Below are positions 27,353 to 36,585 of a DNA stretch of 64,000 bases, one piece after another; position 1 is the first letter of the stretch, and the number at the start of each line of letters is the position of its first letter. The translations under genes were made by a program, and so were the position numbers. This stretch comes from Paraburkholderia flava (GTDB taxonomy: Bacteria; Pseudomonadota; Gammaproteobacteria; Burkholderiales; Burkholderiaceae), in NCBI RefSeq assembly GCF_004359985.1, contig NZ_SMRO01000001.1:248001-312000 (forward strand), given 5' to 3'. A model generated the notes under the pieces. The model saw only the letters and a list, made by a program, of their open reading frames with translations. It searched no databases and had not been told where the DNA came from.

Positions 27353-27477
27353 GCCTCCAGCGAAAACGCATAGCCAGTACCAACACTAAAAAACACAGGA
27401 CCGGACTCGCAGCGCCTGCGTATGACGCGCATCGAGTCCTCATGAATCCGCTTTAGCTTCCACGGAGCAACCCCGCC
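27353..27477 (+). promoter_or_regulatory. Leader with inverted repeat before the DUF5943-dgc genes
   Basis: GGACTCG (27403-27409) and CGAGTCC (27433-27439) form a 7-bp inverted repeat separated by 23 bases, in an otherwise A-rich 125-bp gap. It could be an activator site or a transcript structure that separates dipeptidase and dgc expression. Confidence 0.35.
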
Positions 27478-28008
27478 ATGCAACCGCAACTGCCGATCGA
27501 TGTCGATCAGGACACCGGCGTCTGGACGACCGACGCGCTGCCGATGCTGTACGTGCCGCGTCATTTCTTCACCAACAATCACACGGCGGTCGAAGAAGCG
27601 CTCGGCCTCGATACGTATGCCGAGATCCTGTACAAGGCGGGCTACAAGTCGGCGTATCACTGGTGCGACAAGGAAGCGAAGCAGCACGGCATCGCCGGGA
27701 TGGCGGTGTTCGAGCATTACTTGAAGCGTTTGTCGCAACGCGGCTGGGGTCTTTTCTCGATCATCGAAGCGGACCCGGCACGCGCGCATGCACGCATCGA
27801 GCTGCGCAATTCGTCGTTCGTGCTCGCACAGCCTGGCAAGCACGGCAAGCTCTGCTACATGTTCGCGGGCTGGTTCGCCGGCGCGATGGACTGGGTGAAT
27901 GACACTAGCGATGCAGGTAAGAGCGCGCCGCGCTCGCAGTCGAAAGAAGTGCAGTGTGCGGCCGAAGATCACGCGCATTGCGTGTTCGAAGTGTCGCCGC
28001 TCGCCTGA
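27478..28008 (+). CDS. DUF5943 / 4-vinyl-reductase-like protein of the betaine cluster
   Basis: A 176-residue protein of the family that sits next to dgcA in Pseudomonas (PA5397-like, DUF5943). It resembles small ligand-binding 4VR domains: FTNNHTAVEEALGLDTYAEILYKAGYKSAYHWCDKEA, GMAVFEHYLKRLSQRGWGLF, and a C-terminal VQCAAEDHAHCVFEVSPL with Cys and His residues that could bind a metal. It is cytoplasmic, with no signal peptide or membrane helix. No reaction is known to me. Strict linkage to dimethylglycine dehydrogenase genes suggests an accessory or assembly role in that pathway, which is inference. Confidence 0.82.
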   Translation: MQPQLPIDVDQDTGVWTTDALPMLYVPRHFFTNNHTAVEEALGLDTYAEILYKAGYKSAYHWCDKEAKQHGIAGMAVFEHYLKRLSQRGWGLFSIIEADPARAHARIELRNSSFVLAQPGKHGKLCYMFAGWFAGAMDWVNDTSDAGKSAPRSQSKEVQCAAEDHAHCVFEVSPLA

Positions 28009-28048
28009 TCGTCCAGGCTCATACCGTTCACGCCCGAGGTCGTCCGCG

Positions 28049-30112
28049 ATGCGTTACCCCAATCTGTTCAAACCCTTGACGCTGAATCAGCTGACGCTGC
28101 GCAACCGCATCGTCAGTACCGCGCACGCGGAGGTTTATGCCGAGCCGGGCGGTCTGCCCGGCGACCGCTACATCCGCTATTACGAAGAGAAGGCGAAGGG
28201 CGGTGTCGGCCTCGCCGTGTGCGGCGGGTCGAGCCCGGTATCGATCGACAGTCCGCAGGGCTGGTGGAAATCGGTGAACCTGTCGACGGACAAGATCGTC
28301 GACCCGCTCGCGCGACTCGCCGAAGCAATGCATCGCCACGGCGCGAAGATCATGATTCAGGCGACGCACATGGGTCGCCGCTCCGCATTTCACGGCGAGC
28401 ACTGGCCGCATCTGATGACGCCGTCGGGCGTCCGCGAACCGGTGCATCGCGGTAACGCGAAGATCATCGAGGTCGAGGAAATCCGCCGCATCATCGCCGA
28501 TTTCGCAGCGGCCGCGAAACGCGTGCAGCAGGCAGGCATGGACGGCATCGAAATTTCGGCTGCGCACCAGCATCTGATCGATCAGTTCTGGAGTCCGCGC
28601 ACGAATTTCCGTACCGACGAGTGGGGCGGTTCGCTGCAGAATCGTCTGCGTTTCGGCACCGAAGTGCTGAAGGCGGTGCGTGAAGCAGTCGGTCCGGACT
28701 TCTGCGTCGGCCTGCGGATGTGCGGCGACGAATTCCACGAGGACGGTCTCGATCACGAGCAGTTGAAAGAGATCGCGCAGGCGATGTCCGAGAGCGGTCT
28801 GATCGACTATATCGGCGTGATCGGCTCGGGTGCAGACACGCACAACACGCTTGCGAACTGCATGCCGCCGATGGCGCTGCCGCCCGAACCGTTCGTGCAT
28901 CTCGCGGCCGGCATCAAGTCAGTCGTGAAGCTGCCGGTGATGCACGCGCAAAGCATCCGCGATGCAGGTCAGGCCGAGCGGCTGCTCGCAAACGGAATGG
29001 TCGATCTGGTCGGCATGACGCGTGCGCAGATCGCCGATCCGCACATGGTCATCAAGATTCGCGACGGCCGCGAAGACGAGATCAAGCAGTGCGTCGGCGC
29101 GAACTACTGTATTGACCGTCAGTACAACGGGCTCGACGTGCTGTGCGTGCAGAACGCAGCGACGTCGCGCGAAGCGACGATGCCGCACGTGATCGAGAAA
29201 ACGCGCGGACCGCGCCGCAAGGTGGTCGTGGTCGGCGCGGGGCCGGCAGGGCTCGAAGCGGCGCGCGTCGCGCGCTCACGTGGTCATGACGTCGTGCTGT
29301 TCGAGAAGAACGATGCGGTCGGCGGGCAGATCATGCTGGCCGCGAAGGCGCCGCAGCGCGAGCAGATGGCGGGCATCGTCCGCTGGTTCGATATGGAAAC
29401 GAAGCGTCTCGGTGTAGACCGGCGTCTCGGCGTCGCTGCCGACGACAAGACGATCATGGCCGAAAAGCCGGACATCGTCGTGCTCGCGACCGGCGGTTCG
29501 AGTTTCACGCAGCAGGTTCCGGCGTGGGGCGTCGACGAAGGGCTCGCGGTCAGTTCGTGGGACATTCTCGCGGGACGCGTCGAGCCGAAGCAGAATGTGC
29601 TCGTCTACGACGGCGTCAGCACGCATGCCGGTGCAGGCGTCGCGGATTTCATCGCAAGCCGTGGCTCGAAGGTCGAGATCGTCACGCCCGACGTGAAGAT
29701 TGCCGACGACGTCGGCGGCACGACGTTCCCGATTTTCTACCGGCGGCTGTATGCGCTTGGCGTGATCCATACGCCGAATTACTGGCTCGATCGCGTGTAC
29801 GACGAAGACGGCAAGAAAATCGCGGTGCTGCGCAACGAGTACACCGAGGAGCTTGAGGAGCGCGTCGTCGATCAGGTGGTGATCGAAAACGGCAGCACGC
29901 CGAACGACGAACTGTACTGGAAGCTCAAGGCGGAATCGGTGAATCGCGGGCAGGTGGACGTGCACAAGCTGTTCGCGTCCGAACCGCAGCCGTCGCTGTC
30001 GGAAGAACTCGGTAATGGCCGCTTCCTGCTGTTCCGCGTCGGCGACTGTATTTCGATGCACAACATCCACGGCGCGATCTACGATGCGCTGCGTCTCTGC
30101 AAGGACTTCTGA
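28049..30112 (+). CDS. dgcA: Dimethylglycine dehydrogenase subunit A
   Basis: A 687-residue flavoenzyme of the trimethylamine-dehydrogenase/old-yellow-enzyme family that demethylates dimethylglycine to sarcosine. Residues 1 to about 365 are the FMN TIM barrel (MRYPNLFKPLTLNQLTLRNR, HRHGAKIMIQATHMGRR, EISAAHQHLIDQFWSPRTN). A Cys cluster for one 4Fe-4S centre follows (CVGANYCIDRQYNGLDVLC). From about residue 390 comes an FAD/NAD-type Rossmann domain (KVVVVGAGPAGLEAARVA). The start at 28049 is set by GAGG upstream and by homology. DgcB begins 2 bp downstream of its stop, so they are co-translated. Known from Pseudomonas as dgcAB (formerly gbdAB), induced by GbdR. Confidence 0.93.
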   Translation: MRYPNLFKPLTLNQLTLRNRIVSTAHAEVYAEPGGLPGDRYIRYYEEKAKGGVGLAVCGGSSPVSIDSPQGWWKSVNLSTDKIVDPLARLAEAMHRHGAKIMIQATHMGRRSAFHGEHWPHLMTPSGVREPVHRGNAKIIEVEEIRRIIADFAAAAKRVQQAGMDGIEISAAHQHLIDQFWSPRTNFRTDEWGGSLQNRLRFGTEVLKAVREAVGPDFCVGLRMCGDEFHEDGLDHEQLKEIAQAMSESGLIDYIGVIGSGADTHNTLANCMPPMALPPEPFVHLAAGIKSVVKLPVMHAQSIRDAGQAERLLANGMVDLVGMTRAQIADPHMVIKIRDGREDEIKQCVGANYCIDRQYNGLDVLCVQNAATSREATMPHVIEKTRGPRRKVVVVGAGPAGLEAARVARSRGHDVVLFEKNDAVGGQIMLAAKAPQREQMAGIVRWFDMETKRLGVDRRLGVAADDKTIMAEKPDIVVLATGGSSFTQQVPAWGVDEGLAVSSWDILAGRVEPKQNVLVYDGVSTHAGAGVADFIASRGSKVEIVTPDVKIADDVGGTTFPIFYRRLYALGVIHTPNYWLDRVYDEDGKKIAVLRNEYTEELEERVVDQVVIENGSTPNDELYWKLKAESVNRGQVDVHKLFASEPQPSLSEELGNGRFLLFRVGDCISMHNIHGAIYDALRLCKDF

Positions 30113-30114
30113 CG

Positions 30115-32055
30115 ATGAGCCCGGCGTTTCTCATCACCGCATTGCTGTGGGTCTCGGTCGGTGGCCTCGCGTTCGCGGTCGCGAAGCGCGCGTCGTACTG
30201 GCGCCTCGGCCGCGCGACGCCGGCCGGCGCGTTCGGCTGGACGAATCTGCTGACCATCCCGAAGCGCTATTTCGTCGATCTGCATCACGTGGTCGCACGC
30301 GATCCGTACATCGCGAAGACGCACGTTGCGACTGCGGGCGGCGCGATTGCTGCGTTCGCGCTGGTGTTCCTGAATTACGGGCTCGCGCTGTACTCGCCGT
30401 GGCTTGATCGCCTGATCTTTCTCGCGGCGCTGGTGATGCTGGTTGGTGTGGTGTTCGTGTGGCGTCGGCGGCACGGTGCGAAGGCGGTGCCGGCGCGGTT
30501 GTCGCGTGGGCCGTGGGACACGTTGCCCTGGCTGCTCGGTTCGTTTGCACTAGGCCTCGTGCTGTTCGTGATGGTGCCGGCCAGTGCGATGTCCGGTGCG
30601 CTGGCAGTCATCTTTGCGCTGCTGATCGCGGCCGGCGCGTTCGCGATGACGCTCGGCGCCGCACGTGGCGGTCCGATGAAGCACGCGTTGGCGGGGTTGC
30701 TGCATCTGGCATTTCATCCTCGGCAAGAGCGCTTTGCTTCGTCTTCTGTGCCCGGGGACGTGCGTAGGTCAAACGCCGCGAACGCCGTTCCGCCCACCGC
30801 GCTAAAGACGCCGTCGCTCGAACAGAACGAATACGGTGTCGGCAAGCCGGTCGAATTCCGCTGGAACCAGTTGCTCAGTTTCGATGCGTGCGTTCAGTGC
30901 GGTAAATGCGAGGCCGCGTGCCCCGCGTTCGCTGCGGGGCAGCCGTTGAATCCGAAGAAGCTGATTCAGGATCTCGTCACGGGGATGGTCGGCGGCACCG
31001 ATGCCGCGTATGCGGGCAGCCCGACACCGGGTCTGCCGGTCGGTCGTCATAGGGGCGAGCCGGACCGGCCGATCGTGTCGAGCCTGATCGAAGCCGATAC
31101 GCTGTGGTCGTGCACGACGTGCCGGGCGTGCGTGCATGAGTGCCCGATGCTGATCGAGCACGTCGACGCGATCGTCGACATGCGCCGCAACCAGACGCTC
31201 GTGTTCGGCACGGTGCCGGGCAAGGGCCCCGAAGTGCTCGCGAATCTGCGCGAAACCGGCACGGCGGGCGGCTACGACAAGACTGCGCGCTACGACTGGT
31301 CGGTCGATCTGAACGCACCGGTCGCACAGCCGGGCAAACCGGTCGACGTGCTGCTCGTCGCAGGCGAAGGCGCGTTCGACATGCGCTACCAGCGCACGCT
31401 GCGCGCGCTCGTCACGGTGCTCAACAAGGCGGGCGTCGATTACGCGGTGCTGGGCGGCGACGAGACCGACACGGGCGACGTCGCACGCCGGCTCGGCGAC
31501 GAAGCGACGTTTCAGCAGATGGCGAAGCAACTCACAGGCACGCTCGCGACGCTGAACTTCAAACGCATCGTCACCGCCGACCCGCACGTGATGCACAGCC
31601 TGCGTAACGAATACCGGTCGCTGGGCACGCGTTTCGACGTGCTGCATCACACGACCTTCGTCGCGGAACTGGTCGCATCCGGCAAGCTCGCGCCGAAAGC
31701 GGTCGAAGCGCTGCGCGACCGACGCGTCACGTATCACGATCCGTGCTACCTCGGCCGCTATAACGGCGAGACCGAAGCACCGCGCAAGCTGTTGAAGTCG
31801 ATAGGCATTCAGGTGGTCGAGATGGAACGTCACGGCAAGCGCGGCCGTTGCTGCGGCGGTGGCGGCGGTGCGCCGCTGACCGACATTCCCGGCAAGCAAC
31901 GCATCCCGGATATCCGTATCGCGGACGCCAATGCGATCAATGCGGACATCGTCGCGGTGGGCTGCCCGAACTGCACGGCGATGCTCGAAGGCGTGGTCGG
32001 TCCGCGTCCCGAAGTGCTCGACGTGGCCGAACTCGTAGCAGCGGCGCTGGAGTGA
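30115..32055 (+). CDS. dgcB: Dimethylglycine dehydrogenase subunit B (membrane Fe-S protein)
   Basis: A 646-residue membrane-anchored iron-sulfur protein. The N-terminal part has about five membrane helices (to about residue 190). Two 4Fe-4S ferredoxin motifs follow: CVQCGKCEAACP near residue 258 and CTTCRACVHECP near 332. The C-terminal half carries two CCG-type Cys clusters (YHDPCYLGRYNG and RGRCCGGGGGAP; then VGCPNCTAML), as in heterodisulfide-reductase D or glycolate-oxidase F proteins. It probably passes electrons from DgcA and the ETF to the quinone pool. It follows dgcA after 2 bp and precedes etfA by 4 bp. Assigned as dgcB from gene order and architecture. Confidence 0.91.
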   Translation: MSPAFLITALLWVSVGGLAFAVAKRASYWRLGRATPAGAFGWTNLLTIPKRYFVDLHHVVARDPYIAKTHVATAGGAIAAFALVFLNYGLALYSPWLDRLIFLAALVMLVGVVFVWRRRHGAKAVPARLSRGPWDTLPWLLGSFALGLVLFVMVPASAMSGALAVIFALLIAAGAFAMTLGAARGGPMKHALAGLLHLAFHPRQERFASSSVPGDVRRSNAANAVPPTALKTPSLEQNEYGVGKPVEFRWNQLLSFDACVQCGKCEAACPAFAAGQPLNPKKLIQDLVTGMVGGTDAAYAGSPTPGLPVGRHRGEPDRPIVSSLIEADTLWSCTTCRACVHECPMLIEHVDAIVDMRRNQTLVFGTVPGKGPEVLANLRETGTAGGYDKTARYDWSVDLNAPVAQPGKPVDVLLVAGEGAFDMRYQRTLRALVTVLNKAGVDYAVLGGDETDTGDVARRLGDEATFQQMAKQLTGTLATLNFKRIVTADPHVMHSLRNEYRSLGTRFDVLHHTTFVAELVASGKLAPKAVEALRDRRVTYHDPCYLGRYNGETEAPRKLLKSIGIQVVEMERHGKRGRCCGGGGGAPLTDIPGKQRIPDIRIADANAINADIVAVGCPNCTAMLEGVVGPRPEVLDVAELVAAALE

Positions 32056-32059
32056 AGCG

Positions 32060-33241
32060 ATGAACACGACCCCCAAACGTATCGATCCGCGCAGGCCGTA
32101 CACGATCACCGCGCAGGGTTTGCGGCGGATCACGCTCGGCGAGCAGGCCGAAGCCGGCGCATCGAACGACGACCATCACGGCTTGCCGCTCGCGCATGGC
32201 GCAGTGAAAAAGGCGTTGCGTACGACGCAACCTGCGCAGCACACGATCCTCGTCGCGACGCATAGCGATCGCGGCTCGCTCGATGAACACGCACGTCAGG
32301 TGCTGGCCGCCGCCGCGTTGCTCGCGGATGCCCAGACGCAAGTCGCGCTCGTCGTATTCGGCGAACTGAAGGACGATGCGGCTGCGCTCGGTGCGGACCG
32401 CATCGTCGAGCTGACGGGTTTCGATCGACGTGCATTTGCGCCCGAACGGGAACTGCATGCGCTTGCCGCATGCGTCGCGCAGCTTGCGCCGGTGCGCATC
32501 CTGATGCCCGACAACGCGACGGGCGACGGCGATCTCGGTCGGCGTTACGCGGCTTATGCGGGTGCGAGCGTCGCGACGCAGGTCGTCGAGATCGACGCCG
32601 CCCATGTTGGCCGCCATGCGCACGCGAAGCAGGCATTCGCGACCGGCGCGCTGCCCGACCTCGTACTGCTCGCGGCAGGTGCGGTCGATCCGCGTCTGCC
32701 GTTCGTCGGCGCCGGCGATCGGATCGAACTCGTACTGCCGGCTGAGGCGCTTTCAGATGCGCCCAGCGCGTGTCTCGATCTCGGCATCGAGGAAATCGAC
32801 GCCGCGCAGGTCGCACTCGAAGAAGCGGACTTCATCGTGTCGGCAGGCAATGGCGTCGCGGACGTCGCCGCATTCGAGCAACTCGCCGGCGCGTTCGGCG
32901 CGGCGGTAGGAGCGAGCCGCGTCGCGGTCGACAACGGCCTTTTCCCGCGCGACAAGCAGATTGGCGCAACCGGCAAGACCGTCGAGGCGAGCGTCTACAT
33001 CGCGTTCGGCATTTCCGGGGCGGTCCAGCATCTGCAGGGGATCAAGGACTGCCGTCACGTGATCGCGGTGAATCTCGACGGCAGCGCGCCGATCGTGAAG
33101 CGTGCGAACCTGACGATCGTCGGCGATACGCAGGCGACCATCGCTGCGTTGATCGACGAAGTGGCGCGGGCACGGTCCACACGCGGCGCGTCTGCTACCG
33201 AAGCGACCACCGCCAACGTTGCAGAAGGAGTCGCCGCATGA
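32060..33241 (+). CDS. etfA: Electron transfer flavoprotein alpha subunit, betaine cluster
   Basis: A 393-residue ETF alpha subunit. The C-terminal FAD domain is clear: VAVDNGLFPRDKQIGATGKTVE, VYIAFGISGAVQHLQGIKDC and VNLDGSAPIVKRANLTIVGD. The N terminus has a nonstandard extension of about 60 residues (MNTTPKRIDPRRPYTITAQG...) before the ETF fold, as in the Pseudomonas betaine-cluster ETF. It probably accepts electrons from DgcA and perhaps from sarcosine oxidation, and passes them to DgcB or the quinone pool. It overlaps etfB by 4 bases. The assignment to this pathway, not to general fatty-acid oxidation, comes from the operon position. Confidence 0.9.
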   Translation: MNTTPKRIDPRRPYTITAQGLRRITLGEQAEAGASNDDHHGLPLAHGAVKKALRTTQPAQHTILVATHSDRGSLDEHARQVLAAAALLADAQTQVALVVFGELKDDAAALGADRIVELTGFDRRAFAPERELHALAACVAQLAPVRILMPDNATGDGDLGRRYAAYAGASVATQVVEIDAAHVGRHAHAKQAFATGALPDLVLLAAGAVDPRLPFVGAGDRIELVLPAEALSDAPSACLDLGIEEIDAAQVALEEADFIVSAGNGVADVAAFEQLAGAFGAAVGASRVAVDNGLFPRDKQIGATGKTVEASVYIAFGISGAVQHLQGIKDCRHVIAVNLDGSAPIVKRANLTIVGDTQATIAALIDEVARARSTRGASATEATTANVAEGVAA

Positions 33242-34029
33242 ACGGCAAGCTCACAAGGATTGCTGTGCTGGTGTCGGTGGGTCGTCATCCGGTCAGCGGC
33301 GTCGCACGCTACAGCCGTAACGACGCAGCGGCGCTCGAAACCGGGCTCGCGCTCGCGCAACAGCACGGCGCGCTGCTCGACGTGCTGCATGCGGGTGATG
33401 CATCGAACCCGGCGTTGCGCGACTATCTGGCGCTCGGTGCCGCGCGTGTCGAAGTGCTGGCGTGCGGCGAGCACGACGACGCGACGGCCGCGCTCGCGAA
33501 ACGCGTGCAGGGCTACGACCTGGTGCTGACCGGCACCTGCGCGGAAGGCGCTTTCGACACCGGCATGCTGCCATACCGCCTGGCCGATGCACTTGGTTAT
33601 CCGCTCGTCGGAGCCGCCGTCGACGCAAGCGTCGAAGCCGGCCACGTGACGGTCCGGCAATTCCTGCCGAAGGGCGTGCGCCGCCGTGTGCAGGCGCCGC
33701 TGCCGGCGGTGGTCGCGGTGCATCCGCTCGCACCGGCGCAACCGCGTTATGCGTATGCGCGACTGCGCGCGGGCTCGGTCGACGCGGCCACGACAGCCAC
33801 GATAGCCACAACGAAAGCCGACCCCGAAGCCAGTCAATGGAAACTGGCCGCGCCGCAGCGCAAACCCGTGCGCCTCGCCGCGCCGGAAAAGCGCTCCGGC
33901 CATGCGCGGATGATGTCCGCGACCACGACCGAAAGCCGCGGCGGAAGCGTCGTAATTGAAGGGAGTTCGGTCGAAAAAGCACAAGCGATTCTGGGCTATT
34001 TGCGCGAGCATCAGCTCATCGATTACTGA
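33238..34029 (+). CDS. etfB: Electron transfer flavoprotein beta subunit, betaine cluster
   Basis: A 263-residue ETF beta-type subunit, more diverged than general EtfB. Visible are the N-terminal strand KLTRIAVLVSVGRHPVSGVARYSRND, the segment DLVLTGTCAEGAFDTGMLPYRLADALGYPLVG and the C-terminal helix KAQAILGYLREHQLIDY. A stretch rich in Ala, Thr, Lys and Arg (about residues 180-240) separates the fold from the C-terminal recognition helix. The ATG at 33238 overlaps the etfA stop (ATGA), which fixes the start and indicates translational coupling. gbcA starts 44 bp downstream. Confidence 0.87.
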   Translation: MNGKLTRIAVLVSVGRHPVSGVARYSRNDAAALETGLALAQQHGALLDVLHAGDASNPALRDYLALGAARVEVLACGEHDDATAALAKRVQGYDLVLTGTCAEGAFDTGMLPYRLADALGYPLVGAAVDASVEAGHVTVRQFLPKGVRRRVQAPLPAVVAVHPLAPAQPRYAYARLRAGSVDAATTATIATTKADPEASQWKLAAPQRKPVRLAAPEKRSGHARMMSATTTESRGGSVVIEGSSVEKAQAILGYLREHQLIDY

Positions 34030-34073
34030 TTTTGCTCTACGCACACACTACATTGAGCTTTCCGGAGCACACG

Positions 34074-35315
34074 ATGAAAGTATCGGCAGATATTCACGCG
34101 CTGGTCGATCGGCGCAAGCAGGGCTACAGCCTGGACGCGCCGTTTTACACGAGCGAAGAGATTTTCGCGCTCGACATGGAAGCGATTTTCCGCAAGCACT
34201 GGATCCAGGTCGCAGTCGAGCCGGACATCCCCGAGCCGGGCGATTACGTGACGGTCGAACTCGGCCACGACTCGATCCTGATCGTTCGCGACGATGACAT
34301 GGAAGTACGCGCATTCCATAACGTGTGCCGCCATCGCGGCGCGCGGCTGTGCAACGAGGACAAGGGTTCGGTCGGCAATATCGTATGCCCGTATCACAGC
34401 TGGACCTACAACCTCACAGGCCAGCTGATGTTCGCCGAGCACATGGGCGAGAAATTCGACCGCTGCAAGCACAGTCTGAAGAGCGTGCACGTGCAGAACC
34501 TGGCCGGGCTGATCTTCATCTGCCTCGCGGACGAACCACCCGCCGATTTCGCAGCGATGCGCGCCGCGATGGAACCGTATCTGCTGCCGCACGATCTGCC
34601 GAACACCAAAGTGGCCGCGACGATCGACATCATCGAGCAGGGCAACTGGAAGCTCACGATGGAGAACAATCGCGAGTGCTATCACTGCGTCGCGAACCAT
34701 CCGGAGCTGACCATCTCGCTGTACGAATACGGCTTCGGTTATCAGCCGTCGGCGGCGAATGCCGAGGGCATGGCCGCGTTCGAGCGCACGTGCATCGAGC
34801 GCGCCGCGCAGTGGGAAGCGATGGATCTGCCTTCGGTCGAAGTGGATCGTCTGTCGGACGTCAGCGGGTTTCGCACGCAGCGTCTGCCGCTCGACCGCGA
34901 TGGCGAATCGCAGACGCTCGACGCGAAGGTCGCATCGAAGAAGCTGCTCGGCGAATTCCGTCAGGCCGATCTCGGTGGGCTATCGTTCTGGACGCAGCCG
35001 AATTCGTGGCATCACTTCATGAGCGATCATATCGTGACGTTCTCGGTGATTCCGCTGTCGGCCGGCGAAACGCTGGTGCGCACGAAGTGGCTCGTGCACA
35101 AGGACGCGAAGGAAGGGATCGACTACGACGTGAAGAATCTGACCGCCGTGTGGAACGCGACCAACGACCAGGATCGCGCGCTCGTCGAATATTCGCAGCG
35201 CGGCGCGTCGAGCAGCGCGTATGAACCGGGCCCGTACTCGCCGTTCACCGAAGGGCTCGTCGAGAAATTCAGCGACTGGTACGTGCGGCGGCTTGCTGCG
35301 CAGATCGAAGCGTGA
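34074..35315 (+). CDS. gbcA: Glycine betaine monooxygenase, oxygenase subunit
   Basis: A 413-residue Rieske non-haem iron oxygenase that removes one methyl of glycine betaine as formaldehyde, giving dimethylglycine. The Rieske 2Fe-2S ligands are in NVCRHRGARLC (about residues 84-94) and CPYHSWTYN (about 105). The mononuclear iron site is in MENNRECYHCVANHPELT. The start at 34074 has CGGAGC upstream and gives MKVSADIHALVDRRKQGYSL; the 14 extra residues of a longer frame are not conserved. It is followed by the reductase gbcB after 16 bp. Order and length match Pseudomonas gbcAB, which GbdR activates. A carnitine or stachydrine monooxygenase would look similar, but context favours glycine betaine. 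Confidence 0.92.
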   Translation: MKVSADIHALVDRRKQGYSLDAPFYTSEEIFALDMEAIFRKHWIQVAVEPDIPEPGDYVTVELGHDSILIVRDDDMEVRAFHNVCRHRGARLCNEDKGSVGNIVCPYHSWTYNLTGQLMFAEHMGEKFDRCKHSLKSVHVQNLAGLIFICLADEPPADFAAMRAAMEPYLLPHDLPNTKVAATIDIIEQGNWKLTMENNRECYHCVANHPELTISLYEYGFGYQPSAANAEGMAAFERTCIERAAQWEAMDLPSVEVDRLSDVSGFRTQRLPLDRDGESQTLDAKVASKKLLGEFRQADLGGLSFWTQPNSWHHFMSDHIVTFSVIPLSAGETLVRTKWLVHKDAKEGIDYDVKNLTAVWNATNDQDRALVEYSQRGASSSAYEPGPYSPFTEGLVEKFSDWYVRRLAAQIEA

Positions 35316-35331
35316 ACAGGTGGAGCAAACG

Positions 35332-36480
35332 ATGATGCGGGATGCGGCAACTTTCGAACCCGTTGAGAGCAGGCTGACGAAGCCGCAATTCTGGGCCTCG
35401 GTCCCCGAGCGCTGGACGAGCGACGTCGAGGAAACGCTCGTCTGCTGCCAGGTGCGTCAGGAGACGCACGACGTGAAGAGCTTCTTTTTCCGCTCGCCGC
35501 AAGGCCGCGCGTTCGCGTTCGAGCCGGGCCAGTTCATCACGCTCGAACTCGAGATCGACGGCGAGACGATCAACCGCTGCTATACGATTTCGTCGTCGCC
35601 GACGCGGCCGCACACGATCTCGATCACCGTGAAGCGCGTGCCCGGCGGCAAGGTGTCGAACTGGCTGCACGACAATCTGCAGGCGGGCGCCTCGGTGCGC
35701 GTGCTGGGACCGTCCGGCGAATTCACCTGCGCGCGGCATCCAGCGCGCAAGTATCTGTTTCTGTCGGCAGGGTCGGGTGTTACGCCGCTGATGTCGATGA
35801 GCCGCGCGCATCACGAACTGAGCGAAGACCGCGACATCGTGTTCGTGCACAGCGCACGCACGCCCGACGACATCATCTTCTCGCGCGAACTCGATCTGAT
35901 CGCGTCGAACCAGAGCAACTTCCGCACGTCGTTTGTGTGCGAGCGCGTCGGGCCACGCACGAACTGGCATGGCGTGACCGGTTTTCTGACGCTGCCTTTG
36001 CTGAAAGCGATCGCGCCGGACTTTCTCGAACGCGAGATCTTCACGTGCGGCCCGGCGCCGTACATGCAGGCGGTGCGCGCGCTCCTTGCCGACGGCGGCT
36101 TCGACGTCGCGCATTATCACGAGGAAAGCTTCTCGTTCGAGACTCTGACCGCATCGGCGCCTGAAGTGGTGATCGATACGCCGGCCAGCGGCGACGTCTC
36201 TGCCGACGTCACACAGCAGACGTTTACCGTCAGCTTCACGCGCAGCAATCGCGAGATCACGTGCGGCAGCGGCCAGCACGTGCTCGAAGCCGCGCGTCAG
36301 GCCGGCGTGCGCCTGCCTGCATCGTGTACGCAGGGGATGTGCGGCACGTGCAAGGTCAAGCTGGTGTCCGGCGAAGTCGATATGAAGCACAACGGCGGCA
36401 TCCGTCAGCGGGAAATCGATCAGGGCATGGTGCTGCTCTGCTGCAGCAAGCCGTTGACGGACCTCGTCGTCGAAAAGTGA
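35332..36480 (+). CDS. gbcB: Glycine betaine monooxygenase, reductase subunit
   Basis: A 382-residue NAD(P)H-dependent reductase feeding electrons to GbcA. Domain order: an FAD-binding barrel (FFFRSPQGRAFAFEPGQFIT, NRCYTISSSPTRP), an NAD(P) domain (LFLSAGSGVTPLMSMSRAHH, FTCGPAPYMQAV) and a C-terminal plant-type 2Fe-2S domain with Cys in LPASCTQGMCGTCKVK and a last Cys in VLLCCSKPLTD. The start at 35332 follows GGAG by 6 bases. The gap to gbcA is 16 bp, so they are in one transcript. Located in the cytoplasm. Confidence 0.92.
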   Translation: MMRDAATFEPVESRLTKPQFWASVPERWTSDVEETLVCCQVRQETHDVKSFFFRSPQGRAFAFEPGQFITLELEIDGETINRCYTISSSPTRPHTISITVKRVPGGKVSNWLHDNLQAGASVRVLGPSGEFTCARHPARKYLFLSAGSGVTPLMSMSRAHHELSEDRDIVFVHSARTPDDIIFSRELDLIASNQSNFRTSFVCERVGPRTNWHGVTGFLTLPLLKAIAPDFLEREIFTCGPAPYMQAVRALLADGGFDVAHYHEESFSFETLTASAPEVVIDTPASGDVSADVTQQTFTVSFTRSNREITCGSGQHVLEAARQAGVRLPASCTQGMCGTCKVKLVSGEVDMKHNGGIRQREIDQGMVLLCCSKPLTDLVVEK

Positions 36481-36585
36481 CGCGTCGCATTTCCACAAGC
36501 GAATGTCGTAATCGATAATCCCTTGTCATTTCTGGCTGGCGATGCTGACTACTCCACCGCTGCTGCGGCTACAAGGAGATCGACC

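Noticed and set aside
30802..32133. 443-residue minus-strand frame opposite dgcB
   Set aside because: Antisense shadow; dgcB carries intact Fe-S motifs and tight operon spacing.
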